Assembly: GCA_019429185.1 (NCBI GenBank)
Contig: JAHYJH010000021.1
Location: 1-33,160 of the forward strand
Direction: 5' to 3'
Origin: Vicingaceae bacterium
Lineage (GTDB): Bacteria; Bacteroidota; Bacteroidia; Flavobacteriales_E; Vicingaceae
DNA length: 33,160 bases
Under the pieces are notes generated by a model. The model worked only from the letters and a program-made list of their open reading frames with translations. It was not told where the DNA came from and did not search any database. Positions 1 through 7,838 of this stretch are shown here, piece by piece (within the stretch, counting starts at the first letter, position 1; every line of letters starts with the position of its first letter). A program made the position numbers and the translations under genes.

Positions 1-173
1 AGGTCGTTGAATAATTTCATAATGATTTTTTTTGTAAATCTATACCCCAAAGCTACAATAATTTTCTCTAAAAAAACAACATAAGTTACTAACAATCAGA
101 TGTTTATAAATTTATGGACAGACACTATTTAATCTCCTTGCCGAAAGCTTTTTCCAAATGCTATCCGCCAATT

Positions 174-2015
174 TTATTTCTTTTGATAACTATATTTTTC
201 CTTAATTTCATTCATAAAATAACTTCCCATAGCTGGCGAATTCATCAACTCCTCATACACCCTTTTCGGCACATCAACATACCTATAAATCGCACCGTGG
301 TGAAACTCTATTTCTAAAATGTGTGCTTCTTTGTCGTAGCCAACAGCGGCAATGTTTGAAGACGCTACAGGAATTCTTTGATTAACATCTTGGTCTACCA
401 ATTTTCGAACATAATTAGCAGTTATGTATTTTTGATTTTTGCTAGTGAGCTTTTCGGGAAGCGTTAAATTTAACCAACCGAGTTCAATAATGGGCTTTAT
501 GTACTTGTTATAATTTTTACTGTTATTAAATAAATTAATGTGAGTAAAAATTTCTTCCCTTGTTTTTGGTTCTGTACAAAAGCTTATTACACTTAAAAGT
601 GTTTCATCGATATAAGAAATTAACTGAGGTTTAGCTTGATTCCATCTTTGGCTCCATCTTTGGTTCTCCGAGAGCCTAAGATAAGCATCTATATCTACTA
701 ATGATTTGATATTCAAATCAATATCTTTGACTCCATCTTTGGCTCTTTCTTCTTTAGCAATGCTAGTTAAAGGATGTATGGGAAGAATACACAAAAAGTA
801 AGCATTGTTTTCATCCGTTTCAAAAACAGGTGGCGGTGAACCGTTTTCTTCCATACTACTGTGAATAATGGGCAATCCTGTTCCTCTTCCTTCCGTGAGT
901 TTCAACTCCTTTAAAAATCCGCCTATTTTGCGATTTCTATAATCTCGTGCTACTACTCGTTGATTTTTTAGCATAGCCTGATTAATTGGAGGCATAGGAC
1001 CAGGGAAACTCAATATTTCAATTTTATCTTTATGAATTTGAATCTCCACCGGATTTTCTCGTTCATAGCTCTTATGATAAACCGCATTGACTATAGCTTC
1101 TTCTATAGCCTGAAAGGGATAGTTGAAGAAACGTATAGATTCTGCTTGACTAGCTGATTTAACTACCAATTCTTCTATAATAGTTGATTTGAAATACTGC
1201 AAGATATCCCTAATCTGTTGTATGATAGATCCGGTAAATAACTTTTCAGTATAGTCTTTCCCAACTTTATTTTTGTGGATTATCAAATCAATTTTTGCTC
1301 CTGAAAAGAATTTTTCGGGATGCTCATTAAACAACAGCAACCCAGCATTTGTAGGACGTAATAGTTCGTCAGAACCTTTAGCTATCATTAAATGTCTGCA
1401 CAATTCGGCAAATGGGATTTTTGTACTCTCTTCATATAGGGAACTCCTCACTTCTTTTAAATAGTTTTGAATCAAACGCAAATTCAAATCATCTAGGGAT
1501 GCAGTTTGGTTGATTCGGTCATCAAAAGGGATACGTGCCGTGAGTTCAATAAGTCGTCTTTCGTCATCAGAACCATCTTTAACTTTTACCGTTTTAGAAC
1601 CACGTTTGATGAACATTGCTCTTTCTGTTCTTTTTTCACTTAAACTAATAGGAGCTTTGTAGGGTCTGTTATCTCCAGCGGGGGCAAATACAACCAATAT
1701 GTGCATTCCATTTATTAAATATGGTTGAAAAACAGGAATATAAACAGGGATTAACTTATGAGATAGTTCAATCAGTTTTTTCTGAATAGCATCCAATTCT
1801 TGAACGTGTAAACCAATAGGTGGCAACTTAGCTTTCCCATTCTCTTCTTCAACTCCAATAATGACATAACCTCCATCCCAATTATTAATATCATTGGCGT
1901 ATGCACATAAAGAGTGAACGATATCCTCTGGATTCCACCCCTTTTTCAACTCAATCCGATCCCATTCAACCGTATTGCCGTGCAGTAATTCATCTATATT
2001 TATAGGTAACGCCAT
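174..2015 (-). CDS. Schlafen/AlbA_2-type ATP-binding protein with C-terminal KTSC domain
   Basis: The 613-residue protein starts with an AlbA_2 (Schlafen AAA_4-like) nucleic-acid-binding domain at about residues 10-130, with the typical segment GGYVIIGVEEENGK. A GHKL-type HATPase_c_4 region follows at about 290-410 (AIEEAIVNAVYHKSYE, then GRGTGLPII). Next come a low-complexity linker (425-460), a predicted winged-helix part, and at about 550-613 a KTSC domain (SSNIAAVGYD, then GAIYRYVDVP). Proteins with the first two modules are often annotated as RecG-like helicases or transcriptional regulators, but no helicase motors are present. The ATG lies 8 nt beyond the double stop of a 31-codon ORF, in an apparent operon with an XRE regulator. 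The linker holds a 12-nt repeat read in two frames. A regulatory or defence role is inference; the domain calls rest on recognised motifs. Confidence 0.85.
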   Translation of the reverse strand: MALPINIDELLHGNTVEWDRIELKKGWNPEDIVHSLCAYANDINNWDGGYVIIGVEEENGKAKLPPIGLHVQELDAIQKKLIELSHKLIPVYIPVFQPYLINGMHILVVFAPAGDNRPYKAPISLSEKRTERAMFIKRGSKTVKVKDGSDDERRLIELTARIPFDDRINQTASLDDLNLRLIQNYLKEVRSSLYEESTKIPFAELCRHLMIAKGSDELLRPTNAGLLLFNEHPEKFFSGAKIDLIIHKNKVGKDYTEKLFTGSIIQQIRDILQYFKSTIIEELVVKSASQAESIRFFNYPFQAIEEAIVNAVYHKSYERENPVEIQIHKDKIEILSFPGPMPPINQAMLKNQRVVARDYRNRKIGGFLKELKLTEGRGTGLPIIHSSMEENGSPPPVFETDENNAYFLCILPIHPLTSIAKEERAKDGVKDIDLNIKSLVDIDAYLRLSENQRWSQRWNQAKPQLISYIDETLLSVISFCTEPKTREEIFTHINLFNNSKNYNKYIKPIIELGWLNLTLPEKLTSKNQKYITANYVRKLVDQDVNQRIPVASSNIAAVGYDKEAHILEIEFHHGAIYRYVDVPKRVYEELMNSPAMGSYFMNEIKEKYSYQKK

Positions 2016-2023
2016 AGTGTTTA

Positions 2024-2119
2024 TTATACCATATTAAAATCTCGCTCAATTTCATCATCCAAATTGACCGGAATATCAACAAACGCTGACCACATTTTTT
2101 TTAGTTCTGTTATTGTCAT
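2024..2119 (-). CDS. 31-codon ORF between XRE and AlbA_2 genes, possible remnant
   Basis: The ATG overlaps the stop of the upstream regulator gene as ATGA, and the ORF ends in two consecutive TAA codons 8 nt before the next ATG. The peptide begins MTITELKKMWSAF and contains an acidic stretch, VNLDDEIERDF. The beginning resembles the N-terminus of small proteins I recall lying downstream of XRE regulators at Bacteroidota restriction-modification loci, which would make this a truncated copy. That comparison is from memory. Its overlap and position suggest translational coupling between the two larger genes even if the peptide itself has no function. Confidence 0.45.
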   Translation of the reverse strand: MTITELKKMWSAFVDIPVNLDDEIERDFNMV

Positions 2120-2442
2120 TTCTTCTTATTCGCTTTAATATATTTGGCTCTTTCCTCTGCTACTTTCAGTGCTTCTATCCCTAAATCTTCGTCCTGAATT
2201 TCATACAAAATCTTGTCGCTTAGGAACGAAACCAAAAGTTCGTCTGCGTTGTAATCGTATATTTCGGCAAGTTTAAGAACTACTTCTTTTGTAATTCTCC
2301 GTTCCCCACGTTCCATTTTGCTCAAAATAGCAACGTCAATGTCGAGCAATGCAGCAACTTTCCGCAACGGAAGTTCCTTTTCTTCTCGAATGTGTCTTAA
2401 CTTTTCGCCTATTGTTTCTGTTGACATAACATCTATTGACAT
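2116..2442 (-). CDS. XRE-family helix-turn-helix regulator
   Basis: A small DNA-binding regulator (108 aa) with an HTH_XRE fold over residues about 11-65: the recognition region includes LRKVAALLDIDVAILSKMERG. The C-terminal tail is charged and probably supports dimerisation. Regulators of this type often control restriction-modification or toxin loci from a promoter they repress themselves. Here a TTGACA-N5-TGTCAA palindrome overlaps the start region and a TAnnTTTG box lies just upstream. The coordinates use the first ATG; a second ATG five codons in (position 2427) begins MSTETIGEKL, which fits family N-termini at least as well and would leave a short leader. The stop overlaps the next ORF. 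Confidence 0.85.
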   Translation of the reverse strand: MSIDVMSTETIGEKLRHIREEKELPLRKVAALLDIDVAILSKMERGERRITKEVVLKLAEIYDYNADELLVSFLSDKILYEIQDEDLGIEALKVAEERAKYIKANKKK

Positions 2443-2452
2443 AATGTGTCAA
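2436..2452. promoter_or_regulatory. Palindromic candidate operator for the XRE regulator
   Basis: TTGACA, five bases, TGTCAA forms a perfect 6-bp inverted repeat overlapping the first ATG of the regulator gene. A further TTGACATAA half-site repeats directly at 2421-2429. Position between the -7 box and the coding start fits autorepression. Binding is inferred. Confidence 0.5.
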
Positions 2453-2457
2453 AATTA
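2450..2457 (-). promoter_or_regulatory. Bacteroidota -7 box (TAATTTTG) of the XRE operon
   Basis: The minus strand reads TAATTTTG, matching TAnnTTTG, 7 nt before the first ATG and 22 nt before the second. No clear -33 TTTG was established. Transcription would start inside the palindrome. Confidence 0.5.
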
Positions 2458-2997
2458 GAAAAAGTTTTTTGATTTATTTTCACTTATTTCAAATTCTTTT
2501 CAACATCCTTGTCGAGCGTTGGGAAATTGGCTCTTTTGCAAAACTTGGGTCGTATGTCGGCTTGTGCGGTTTTGCAAATGTGTCAATGTGTGGCTGGCTA
2601 AAATTATTTTTTTAAATGTGCGGTGGGAAAAATTTTTAAAACATTTGGGTCGGTTTGGGTGTCGCCAAAGTCAGTCCGTAGGTACTGTCAAGATGTCAAA
2701 GTTCAATTTTCAGATGTCTGTTTTCGAAGTACGGTCGTTCTCTAGGCTTGCTTACAACTTATTTATATGTGTAATAAAACTACATATATACATCCAAATT
2801 GGGTAGATATGTGTAACTATTATCACATAATATATACAAATATAAACTTTATTTACAAATCATCAAAAGGGCTTTTTATCACTTTGATGTTATTTATTGT
2901 AGTAGGAGTAAACTTCTTTTCCGATAGTGAGAACGTGTGCTGTGTCCTAATAAAATTCGATGTGATAAATTCGTAAAAACTCCCAAAAATGAGTATA
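2458..2997. other. Intergenic stretch, partly G/T-rich, no gene seen
   Basis: About 540 bases between the XRE promoter and the ABC transporter stop. The part from about 2510 to 2750 is strongly strand-biased on the plus strand (rich in G and T, poor in C) and holds a degenerate repeated phrase, AAAACTTGGGTCG near 2535 and AAAACATTTGGGTCGG near 2640. Open frames here are short and have no recognisable family. From 2750 on it is ordinary AT-rich DNA. Near 2980 a short ACTC/GAGT inverted repeat, followed on the minus strand by a T run, could be a weak terminator for the ABC gene. Confidence 0.5.
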
Positions 2998-4827
2998 TTA
3001 TAGCTTCTGTATTGCAATTAATTTTTTATACACCGAACTTGTCGGACTTTCGAGCAATTCTTTGTGAGTACCTTGTTCTACAATTTTGCCATTGTTTATT
3101 ACTACAATTTCATCGGCATTTTGTATGGTACTTAAACGGTGAGCTACAACTACAGATGTTCGGTTCTTCATAAGTTGATTTAAGGCTTCCTGCACCAATT
3201 GTTCAGACTCTGTATCTAAAGCAGAAGTAGCTTCATCTAACAGCATGATGGGAGGATTTTTTAATACCGCACGAGCTATACATAAACGCTGTTTTTGTCC
3301 TCCAGAAAGTTTCATTCCATTGTCGCCTATTTCTGTTTGGTATCCTTTTTCCGAAGCCAAAATAAATTCATGTGCATTGGCAACTTTAGCAGCTTCAATC
3401 ACTTCTTGCTCTGTAGCTGTTTCATTTCCAAAAACAATGTTGTTGTAAATGGTATCATTAAACAAAATAGAATCTTGAGTAACTATACCTATTTGCTCTC
3501 GCAATGAATGAAGCGTTATTTCTTTTATATTTTTATTGTCAATTAAAATTTCGCCTTTGTTAACATCATAAAATCTTGGAATTAGATTGATAACTGTTGA
3601 TTTTCCTCCTCCAGACGCACCAACCAATGCTATTGTTTTCCCTTTTTGAATACGTAAATTAATATTTTTCAACACTTCTGTTTCGCCATAACTGAATGAG
3701 ATGTTTTTTAGTTCAATGGCGTCATTAAATTCAGTGATTTTTATTGCATTAGGTGCATCGGTAATTTCTTCAATTGCATCTGTTACTTCAAAAATACGCT
3801 CTCCAGCAATTAATCCTCGTTGGATATTAGCAACTAAGGTAAACAAACTTTTCAATGGCGAAATAACATTGGCAAACAACAACACAAACACTAAAAAGTT
3901 TTCGGGAGGCATATAGTTTTCTTTCAATACCAATGTTCCTCCGTAATATAACACCATACAGAAAACAGCGACTCCCATAAATTGAGAAATAGGCGATGCT
4001 AATCCCTTTTTATAATCCATAGAGCGTAATGCTCGTTCATATTTTATGTTTTCGTGGGTAAACCGCTTTATAAAAAATTCTCCAGCGTTAAATGATTGAA
4101 TAATTTTCATGCCTCCCAACGCTTCATCAATGGTGTTTAATATCTTTCCTAAATAATCTTGTCCTTGTTTTGCTTTTTTGCGTAATAACGATGTTAATTT
4201 CCAAATGATAAACCCTGAAAGTGGTAATACCAGCAGAGAAAAAAGCAATAATTGAGGTGATAAATAATATAAAACTGCAAAAGAAACAACAACAGTTATG
4301 GGTTCTTTCACAATGCCATTGAGGGTGTCTATTATGGATGACTCCACCTCTTTAACATCATTGGTCATTCTCGACATTAAATCACCTCTTTTTTCGTTAG
4401 TGTAATAGCCCAAATGCAATCGGTTTATTTTCTCAAACAAGGCTAAACGTATGTTTTTAATCATTTTAGCTTTCACAAATGCTAAGATAAAACGAGAGAA
4501 AAATGTAAAGAAATTTGCAAAGAATACGGAGATTAATAAGACAAAGCAAATAATTTTTAAGGCTTCTGTTTTATCTGTAAAGGAAACAAGGTAATTTTTA
4601 AACCAAACGCCAATGTTGCTTATATAGTCTTTACTGAATTCAAAAGCAGGAAAAGCAGTTTTTACAACTTCCTGAGCTTCATCACTAAACAATATTTTTA
4701 GCACTGGAGCAACAAAAGACAAGTTAAGAATTTCAAAAATTATCCCTAAAATGGTGGAAACAATAAACATTGGAAGAAAACTCCTGAATGGACGAGCAAA
4801 AGAGAGTATTCTTAAATATATTTTCAT
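2998..4827 (-). CDS. MsbA-like ABC exporter, fused permease and ATPase
   Basis: A 609-residue half-transporter of the type I exporter fold that works as a homodimer in the inner membrane. The N-terminal half (about 1-330) carries six predicted membrane helices, followed by a nucleotide-binding domain. Walker A is GASGGGKST at about 403-411, the signature LSGGQ is at about 507-511, Walker B with the catalytic Glu is MLLDEATSALD shortly after, and the H-loop is VVVAHRLSTI. Sequence style and length fit the MsbA/lipid-exporter branch common in Bacteroidota, but the substrate (lipid A, other lipids or drugs) cannot be read from the sequence. It follows ftcD by 27 nt on the same strand and has no clear promoter of its own, so the two may be cotranscribed. 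Confidence 0.92.
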   Translation of the reverse strand: MKIYLRILSFARPFRSFLPMFIVSTILGIIFEILNLSFVAPVLKILFSDEAQEVVKTAFPAFEFSKDYISNIGVWFKNYLVSFTDKTEALKIICFVLLISVFFANFFTFFSRFILAFVKAKMIKNIRLALFEKINRLHLGYYTNEKRGDLMSRMTNDVKEVESSIIDTLNGIVKEPITVVVSFAVLYYLSPQLLLFSLLVLPLSGFIIWKLTSLLRKKAKQGQDYLGKILNTIDEALGGMKIIQSFNAGEFFIKRFTHENIKYERALRSMDYKKGLASPISQFMGVAVFCMVLYYGGTLVLKENYMPPENFLVFVLLFANVISPLKSLFTLVANIQRGLIAGERIFEVTDAIEEITDAPNAIKITEFNDAIELKNISFSYGETEVLKNINLRIQKGKTIALVGASGGGKSTVINLIPRFYDVNKGEILIDNKNIKEITLHSLREQIGIVTQDSILFNDTIYNNIVFGNETATEQEVIEAAKVANAHEFILASEKGYQTEIGDNGMKLSGGQKQRLCIARAVLKNPPIMLLDEATSALDTESEQLVQEALNQLMKNRTSVVVAHRLSTIQNADEIVVINNGKIVEQGTHKELLESPTSSVYKKLIAIQKL

Positions 4828-4854
4828 TAATTCCTTTATTTTCTTTTATGCTTA

Positions 4855-6513
4855 TTACAATTTATTATTTATCAAAGCTATGGTTTCTTGCTCAATTGTT
4901 ACCGTTTTTTGGTACAATGCTTCCGCTTTTTTGATTATATTTTCAGCAAATACCCTGTCTTTAATGTCTTTGGCATTGATTCTAACATTAAAATAAGCAC
5001 CTGTTACGGCTGCTTTTGCACACAAAACACCAACAGCTCCGTCCGACAACGAAGATTGTAAACCATTGGTTAACATCGCTTGCATCACTTCTAACGAATT
5101 GAAAGCTGTTTCCATAACTTTAAAAGGAACTTCGGTTGCATATTTAGTCGCATTTTCAATGGCTTCTGCTCTCAACTTCTTTTCCTCTTCCGTTTCTTTA
5201 GGCATTCTGAACCCATCAATTATTTTATTAAATGCATTGGTATCTTCATCTACTAATTGGAGTAATGTTTTTTTATAGGCTTGTCCTTTTACAGCCCACT
5301 CCGAAAAATATTCCCATTTATCGTCCCAACCTTGTTTGTGTCCAGAAATATTCGCCACCATCGTTCCCAACGCAACACCTAAAGTTCCAACATAAGCTGA
5401 TATTGATCCTCCACCAGGTGCCATTGACTCTGCGGCTGTTTCGTCCGCAAAATCTTTTAACGATAAGTCAATCAGTTTTTTAGAAGCACCCTTTTGAAGT
5501 ATATATTCAATTATTTTTTCTTCAGGAATAAATGGTTTTAATTCATCTAATCCCAACGATTTTACTGCTATTTTAATTTTTTCTTTTTCAGAACAACCTA
5601 ACGAACGCTGTTGTTTTACCAAAAAATAATCTGCGGCATCTAACATTGCTTGTAAAGGAATTACCCCAATCAATTCAGAGCCAGTTACACGCAATCCTCT
5701 TGTTTGAGCTGCCATACAAGTTTCCTCAAAAGCAATGTGCATAGAGGTTATTGAAATGTTGGTAAGGTTATATGAGATTTGAGCAATTCCATATTCATCA
5801 ATGTACCAACCAATGCCTTTTACTGCCTTGAGTTTCCCTGGAATGCGTTTTTCAATGCCATTTTCTTTAACTATTCTACCCGCTTCTCTAACGTCAAATG
5901 CAATGGCATAAGCTCTTCTGGTTGATGTTGAATTTATATTTACATTAAATGCAATTAAAAAATTTCTGGCACTAATAGCAATTGCTCCACTTTTTACAAC
6001 ACTTTCGGTAAATTTACTTGGACCAAAATCGGGTTTCCATTCAGGGTTTGCTAATTTTTCTTTCAACCCTTCATATTCACCAGAACGGCAATTTGCTAAA
6101 TTTTTTCTTTTTTCTTCCGTTGCTGCATTTTCATAACAATACACAGGGATAGAAAGCTCCGCTCCTACTCTTTTTGCTAATTTATGAGCATATACTACCG
6201 TTTCTTCCATAGTAATTCCAGCAATTGGAATTAACGGACAAACATCGGTAGCACCAAAACGAGGATGTTCGCCTTTGTGATTGCTCATATCAATTAATTC
6301 GGCAGCTTTTTTTATCAATAAAAATGCTGCTTCAATAACCTTTTCTGGTTCACCTACAAAAGTAATTACAGTTCTGTTGGTTGCTTTTCCTGCATCAACA
6401 TCCAGCAATTTAACGCCTTCAACGGTTTCAACAACAGCGATAATTGCTTTTATTTTAGCTTCGTTTCTTCCTTCACTGATGTTTGGAACACATTCTATTA
6501 TTTGTTTTGACAT
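4855..6513 (-). CDS. ftcD: Bifunctional glutamate formimidoyltransferase / formimidoyl-THF cyclodeaminase
   Basis: This enzyme moves the formimino group of N-formimino-glutamate, the end product of histidine breakdown, onto tetrahydrofolate and then deaminates it to 5,10-methenyl-THF. Both halves are present in the 552 residues. The transferase N- and C-subdomains cover about 1-300, with the conserved NHKGEHPRFGATDV at 78-91 holding the catalytic His (H83, near His82 of the animal enzyme). The cyclodeaminase four-helix domain covers about 345-552, starting near SMAPGGGSISAYVGTLG. Length matches the fused form. No other hut genes are in the window, so the pathway context lies elsewhere. A TAnnTTTG box sits 26 nt upstream. 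The ABC exporter follows after 27 nt. Confidence 0.95.
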   Translation of the reverse strand: MSKQIIECVPNISEGRNEAKIKAIIAVVETVEGVKLLDVDAGKATNRTVITFVGEPEKVIEAAFLLIKKAAELIDMSNHKGEHPRFGATDVCPLIPIAGITMEETVVYAHKLAKRVGAELSIPVYCYENAATEEKRKNLANCRSGEYEGLKEKLANPEWKPDFGPSKFTESVVKSGAIAISARNFLIAFNVNINSTSTRRAYAIAFDVREAGRIVKENGIEKRIPGKLKAVKGIGWYIDEYGIAQISYNLTNISITSMHIAFEETCMAAQTRGLRVTGSELIGVIPLQAMLDAADYFLVKQQRSLGCSEKEKIKIAVKSLGLDELKPFIPEEKIIEYILQKGASKKLIDLSLKDFADETAAESMAPGGGSISAYVGTLGVALGTMVANISGHKQGWDDKWEYFSEWAVKGQAYKKTLLQLVDEDTNAFNKIIDGFRMPKETEEEKKLRAEAIENATKYATEVPFKVMETAFNSLEVMQAMLTNGLQSSLSDGAVGVLCAKAAVTGAYFNVRINAKDIKDRVFAENIIKKAEALYQKTVTIEQETIALINNKL

Positions 6514-6539
6514 AAATTTAATTTGTATATTTCAGGATG

Positions 6540-6547
6540 CAAATCTA
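6540..6547 (-). promoter_or_regulatory. -7 box (TAGATTTG) for ftcD
   Basis: The minus strand reads TAGATTTG, with a TTG 21 nt farther upstream as a possible -33 element. It lies 26 nt before the ftcD ATG, leaving a short leader. Confidence 0.6.
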
Positions 6548-6658
6548 ATAATAACCAATACATTTTTACAATTTCTTGTTTATATTGTTAGGCTATAAAT
6601 TTTTTATCAGCCTATATTTTTATGCTTTTATAACTGCTGAATAACAAAAATTATTATG

Positions 6659-6666
6659 TATGTTTG
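6659..6666 (+). promoter_or_regulatory. -7 box (TATGTTTG) for the 6689 lipoprotein
   Basis: TATGTTTG matches TAnnTTTG and lies 22 nt upstream of the ATG at 6689. A convincing -33 element was not identified. Confidence 0.5.
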
Positions 6667-6688
6667 TGTTTAACTAATTCATTTTTAA

Positions 6689-7345
6689 ATGAAACCTAAA
6701 CTGCTCCTTTTATCTTTACTATTTCTTTTAATAAGCGTTATTTCTATTTCGTGCGATGATTATGTTGTTCACAAAATAAATAAAACCATAACTGATAGTT
6801 TTTCCAAACAAGACAAAAAAATGATCAAAGAATTTACTAGCATAACCATTGATTTTGCGAAAATAAAAATTGAGCTACCAAAATATTACTTTAAAACCAA
6901 CCATGAAGAACTAACTTCAATTATTGATTTTATTGACGAAAACACTCAGATACAACTAAACAATATAAAGGAATTTGAAAAATCGAATAAAGGCTTCATT
7001 ATTTTTGTTGACTCTAATAATGTATTTAATCAAATAATGATTTTCGGTGCAGAACATACTTATTTTGATAAAAAATCAGCAGGACAATACCTTTATTTAC
7101 TTGAAAGACAACTTGAAAACGAATGGATTCCAAGAAATATTAACTATACAAGATTGGAGAGCAATTATTTATCAAACTCTAATGTAAGAATTCTAAAAGT
7201 TAAATACGAAACAAATATTAATAACATTACTAATTATACAACTCAATACATTATTACTACAGCAAAAAAATCATTTAGTATTGTTGTTAATAATAGTACT
7301 AATGAAGACTTTCAAAAAAATATTGCAGCTATAAAACTATTTTAA
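6689..7345 (+). CDS. Hypothetical lipoprotein
   Basis: A 218-residue protein I do not recognise. The N-terminus has a Lys-containing start, a hydrophobic core and a lipobox SIS-C with the acceptor cysteine at residue 22, followed by DD. This indicates a type II signal peptide and anchoring in the cell envelope; acidic residues just after the Cys recall, but do not match exactly, the Bacteroidota surface-export signal. The remainder is a Lys/Asn/Ile-rich soluble domain with no cysteine beyond the lipid one. It stands alone on the plus strand, diverging from ftcD with its own -7 box. Function unknown. Confidence 0.8.
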   Translation: MKPKLLLLSLLFLLISVISISCDDYVVHKINKTITDSFSKQDKKMIKEFTSITIDFAKIKIELPKYYFKTNHEELTSIIDFIDENTQIQLNNIKEFEKSNKGFIIFVDSNNVFNQIMIFGAEHTYFDKKSAGQYLYLLERQLENEWIPRNINYTRLESNYLSNSNVRILKVKYETNINNITNYTTQYIITTAKKSFSIVVNNSTNEDFQKNIAAIKLF

Positions 7346-7472
7346 AAACTAAACCAGTTCTAAGCTGTAAATTTACGTCCATCTGAAGCAGATTGTGTTG
7401 GTATTGTGTTGTTTCTTAGGTCTATCAAACACAAAACCTTATAAAAGAATACTATTTTTGTTACGATGATTT

Positions 7473-7604
7473 ATGATAAACATATTGTTAAGCCTTACGC
7501 TAAAACTGCTAACTTGTTTTCGTTTTTTACCTATTTTTGATGAATTGGTTTTCCAACTTTACGACTTGACAGATAAAGAAATAAAAATTGTGGAGGGGAA
7601 ATGA
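7473..7604 (+). pseudogene. C-terminal remnant resembling a restriction/N6-methylase protein
   Basis: A 43-codon frame ends with DELVFQLYDLTDKEIKIVEGK. This tail closely resembles the end of type IIG/Eco57I-like restriction-methylase proteins, which often close with a phrase like YELYGLTEEEI-x-VEG. Nothing recognisable of the catalytic or target-recognition parts precedes it, so it is read as a leftover 3' fragment. The stop is 5 nt before the hairpin chain. The family call is from memory of that C-terminal pattern. Confidence 0.45.
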
Positions 7605-7608
7605 TATT

Positions 7609-7822
7609 CAACCGCTTTGCGGTTGTACGAAAGGAGATATGTATTAACACTGCATTTCATACAGTGTTATTCAAATTAAATCCTTTCAGGATTTTGAAGC
7701 ATTATCAACTAAGCCTGAAGGGCTTAAATATGAATAACCGCAGGTGTAACCTGTGGAAACCGCAGGTGCAACCTATGGAAACCGTAGGTGCAACCTATGG
7801 AAACCGCAGGTGCAACCTGTGG
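7609..7822. repeat. Chain of eight short hairpins (REP-like) upstream of the RAYT remnant
   Basis: Eight inverted repeats follow one another. They are 7609-7625 (CAACCGC/GCGGTTG, 3-nt loop), 7645-7669 (TAACACTG/CAGTGTTA), 7678-7694 (AAATCCT/AGGATTT, 3-nt loop), 7710-7726 (TAAGCC/GGCTTA), and four copies of a 22-bp unit with stems at 7738-7756, 7760-7778, 7782-7800 and 7804-7822 (CCGCAGGT/ACCTGTGG type, 3-nt loop). Among the four copies, stem changes in copy 3 (T/A) keep pairing, while copy 2 has one mismatch. The next gene is a truncated REP-associated tyrosine transposase, the enzyme class that mobilises such palindromes. Confidence 0.8.
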
Positions 7823-7838
7823 AAAAAACAGTAAAAAA

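Noticed and set aside
2519-2806. Open frame of 95 codons through the G/T-rich block
   Set aside because: Trp/Cys/Val-rich translation follows from base skew; it does not look like a folded protein.
2767-2976. Open frame of 69 codons on the plus strand in the gap after the XRE promoter
   Set aside because: No recognisable family, no ribosome site or -7 box, and composition like the surrounding non-coding DNA.
7738-7822. Possible CRISPR array (four units of 22 bp)
   Set aside because: Units are contiguous with no unique spacers and each is a hairpin; this is a tandem palindrome next to a RAYT.
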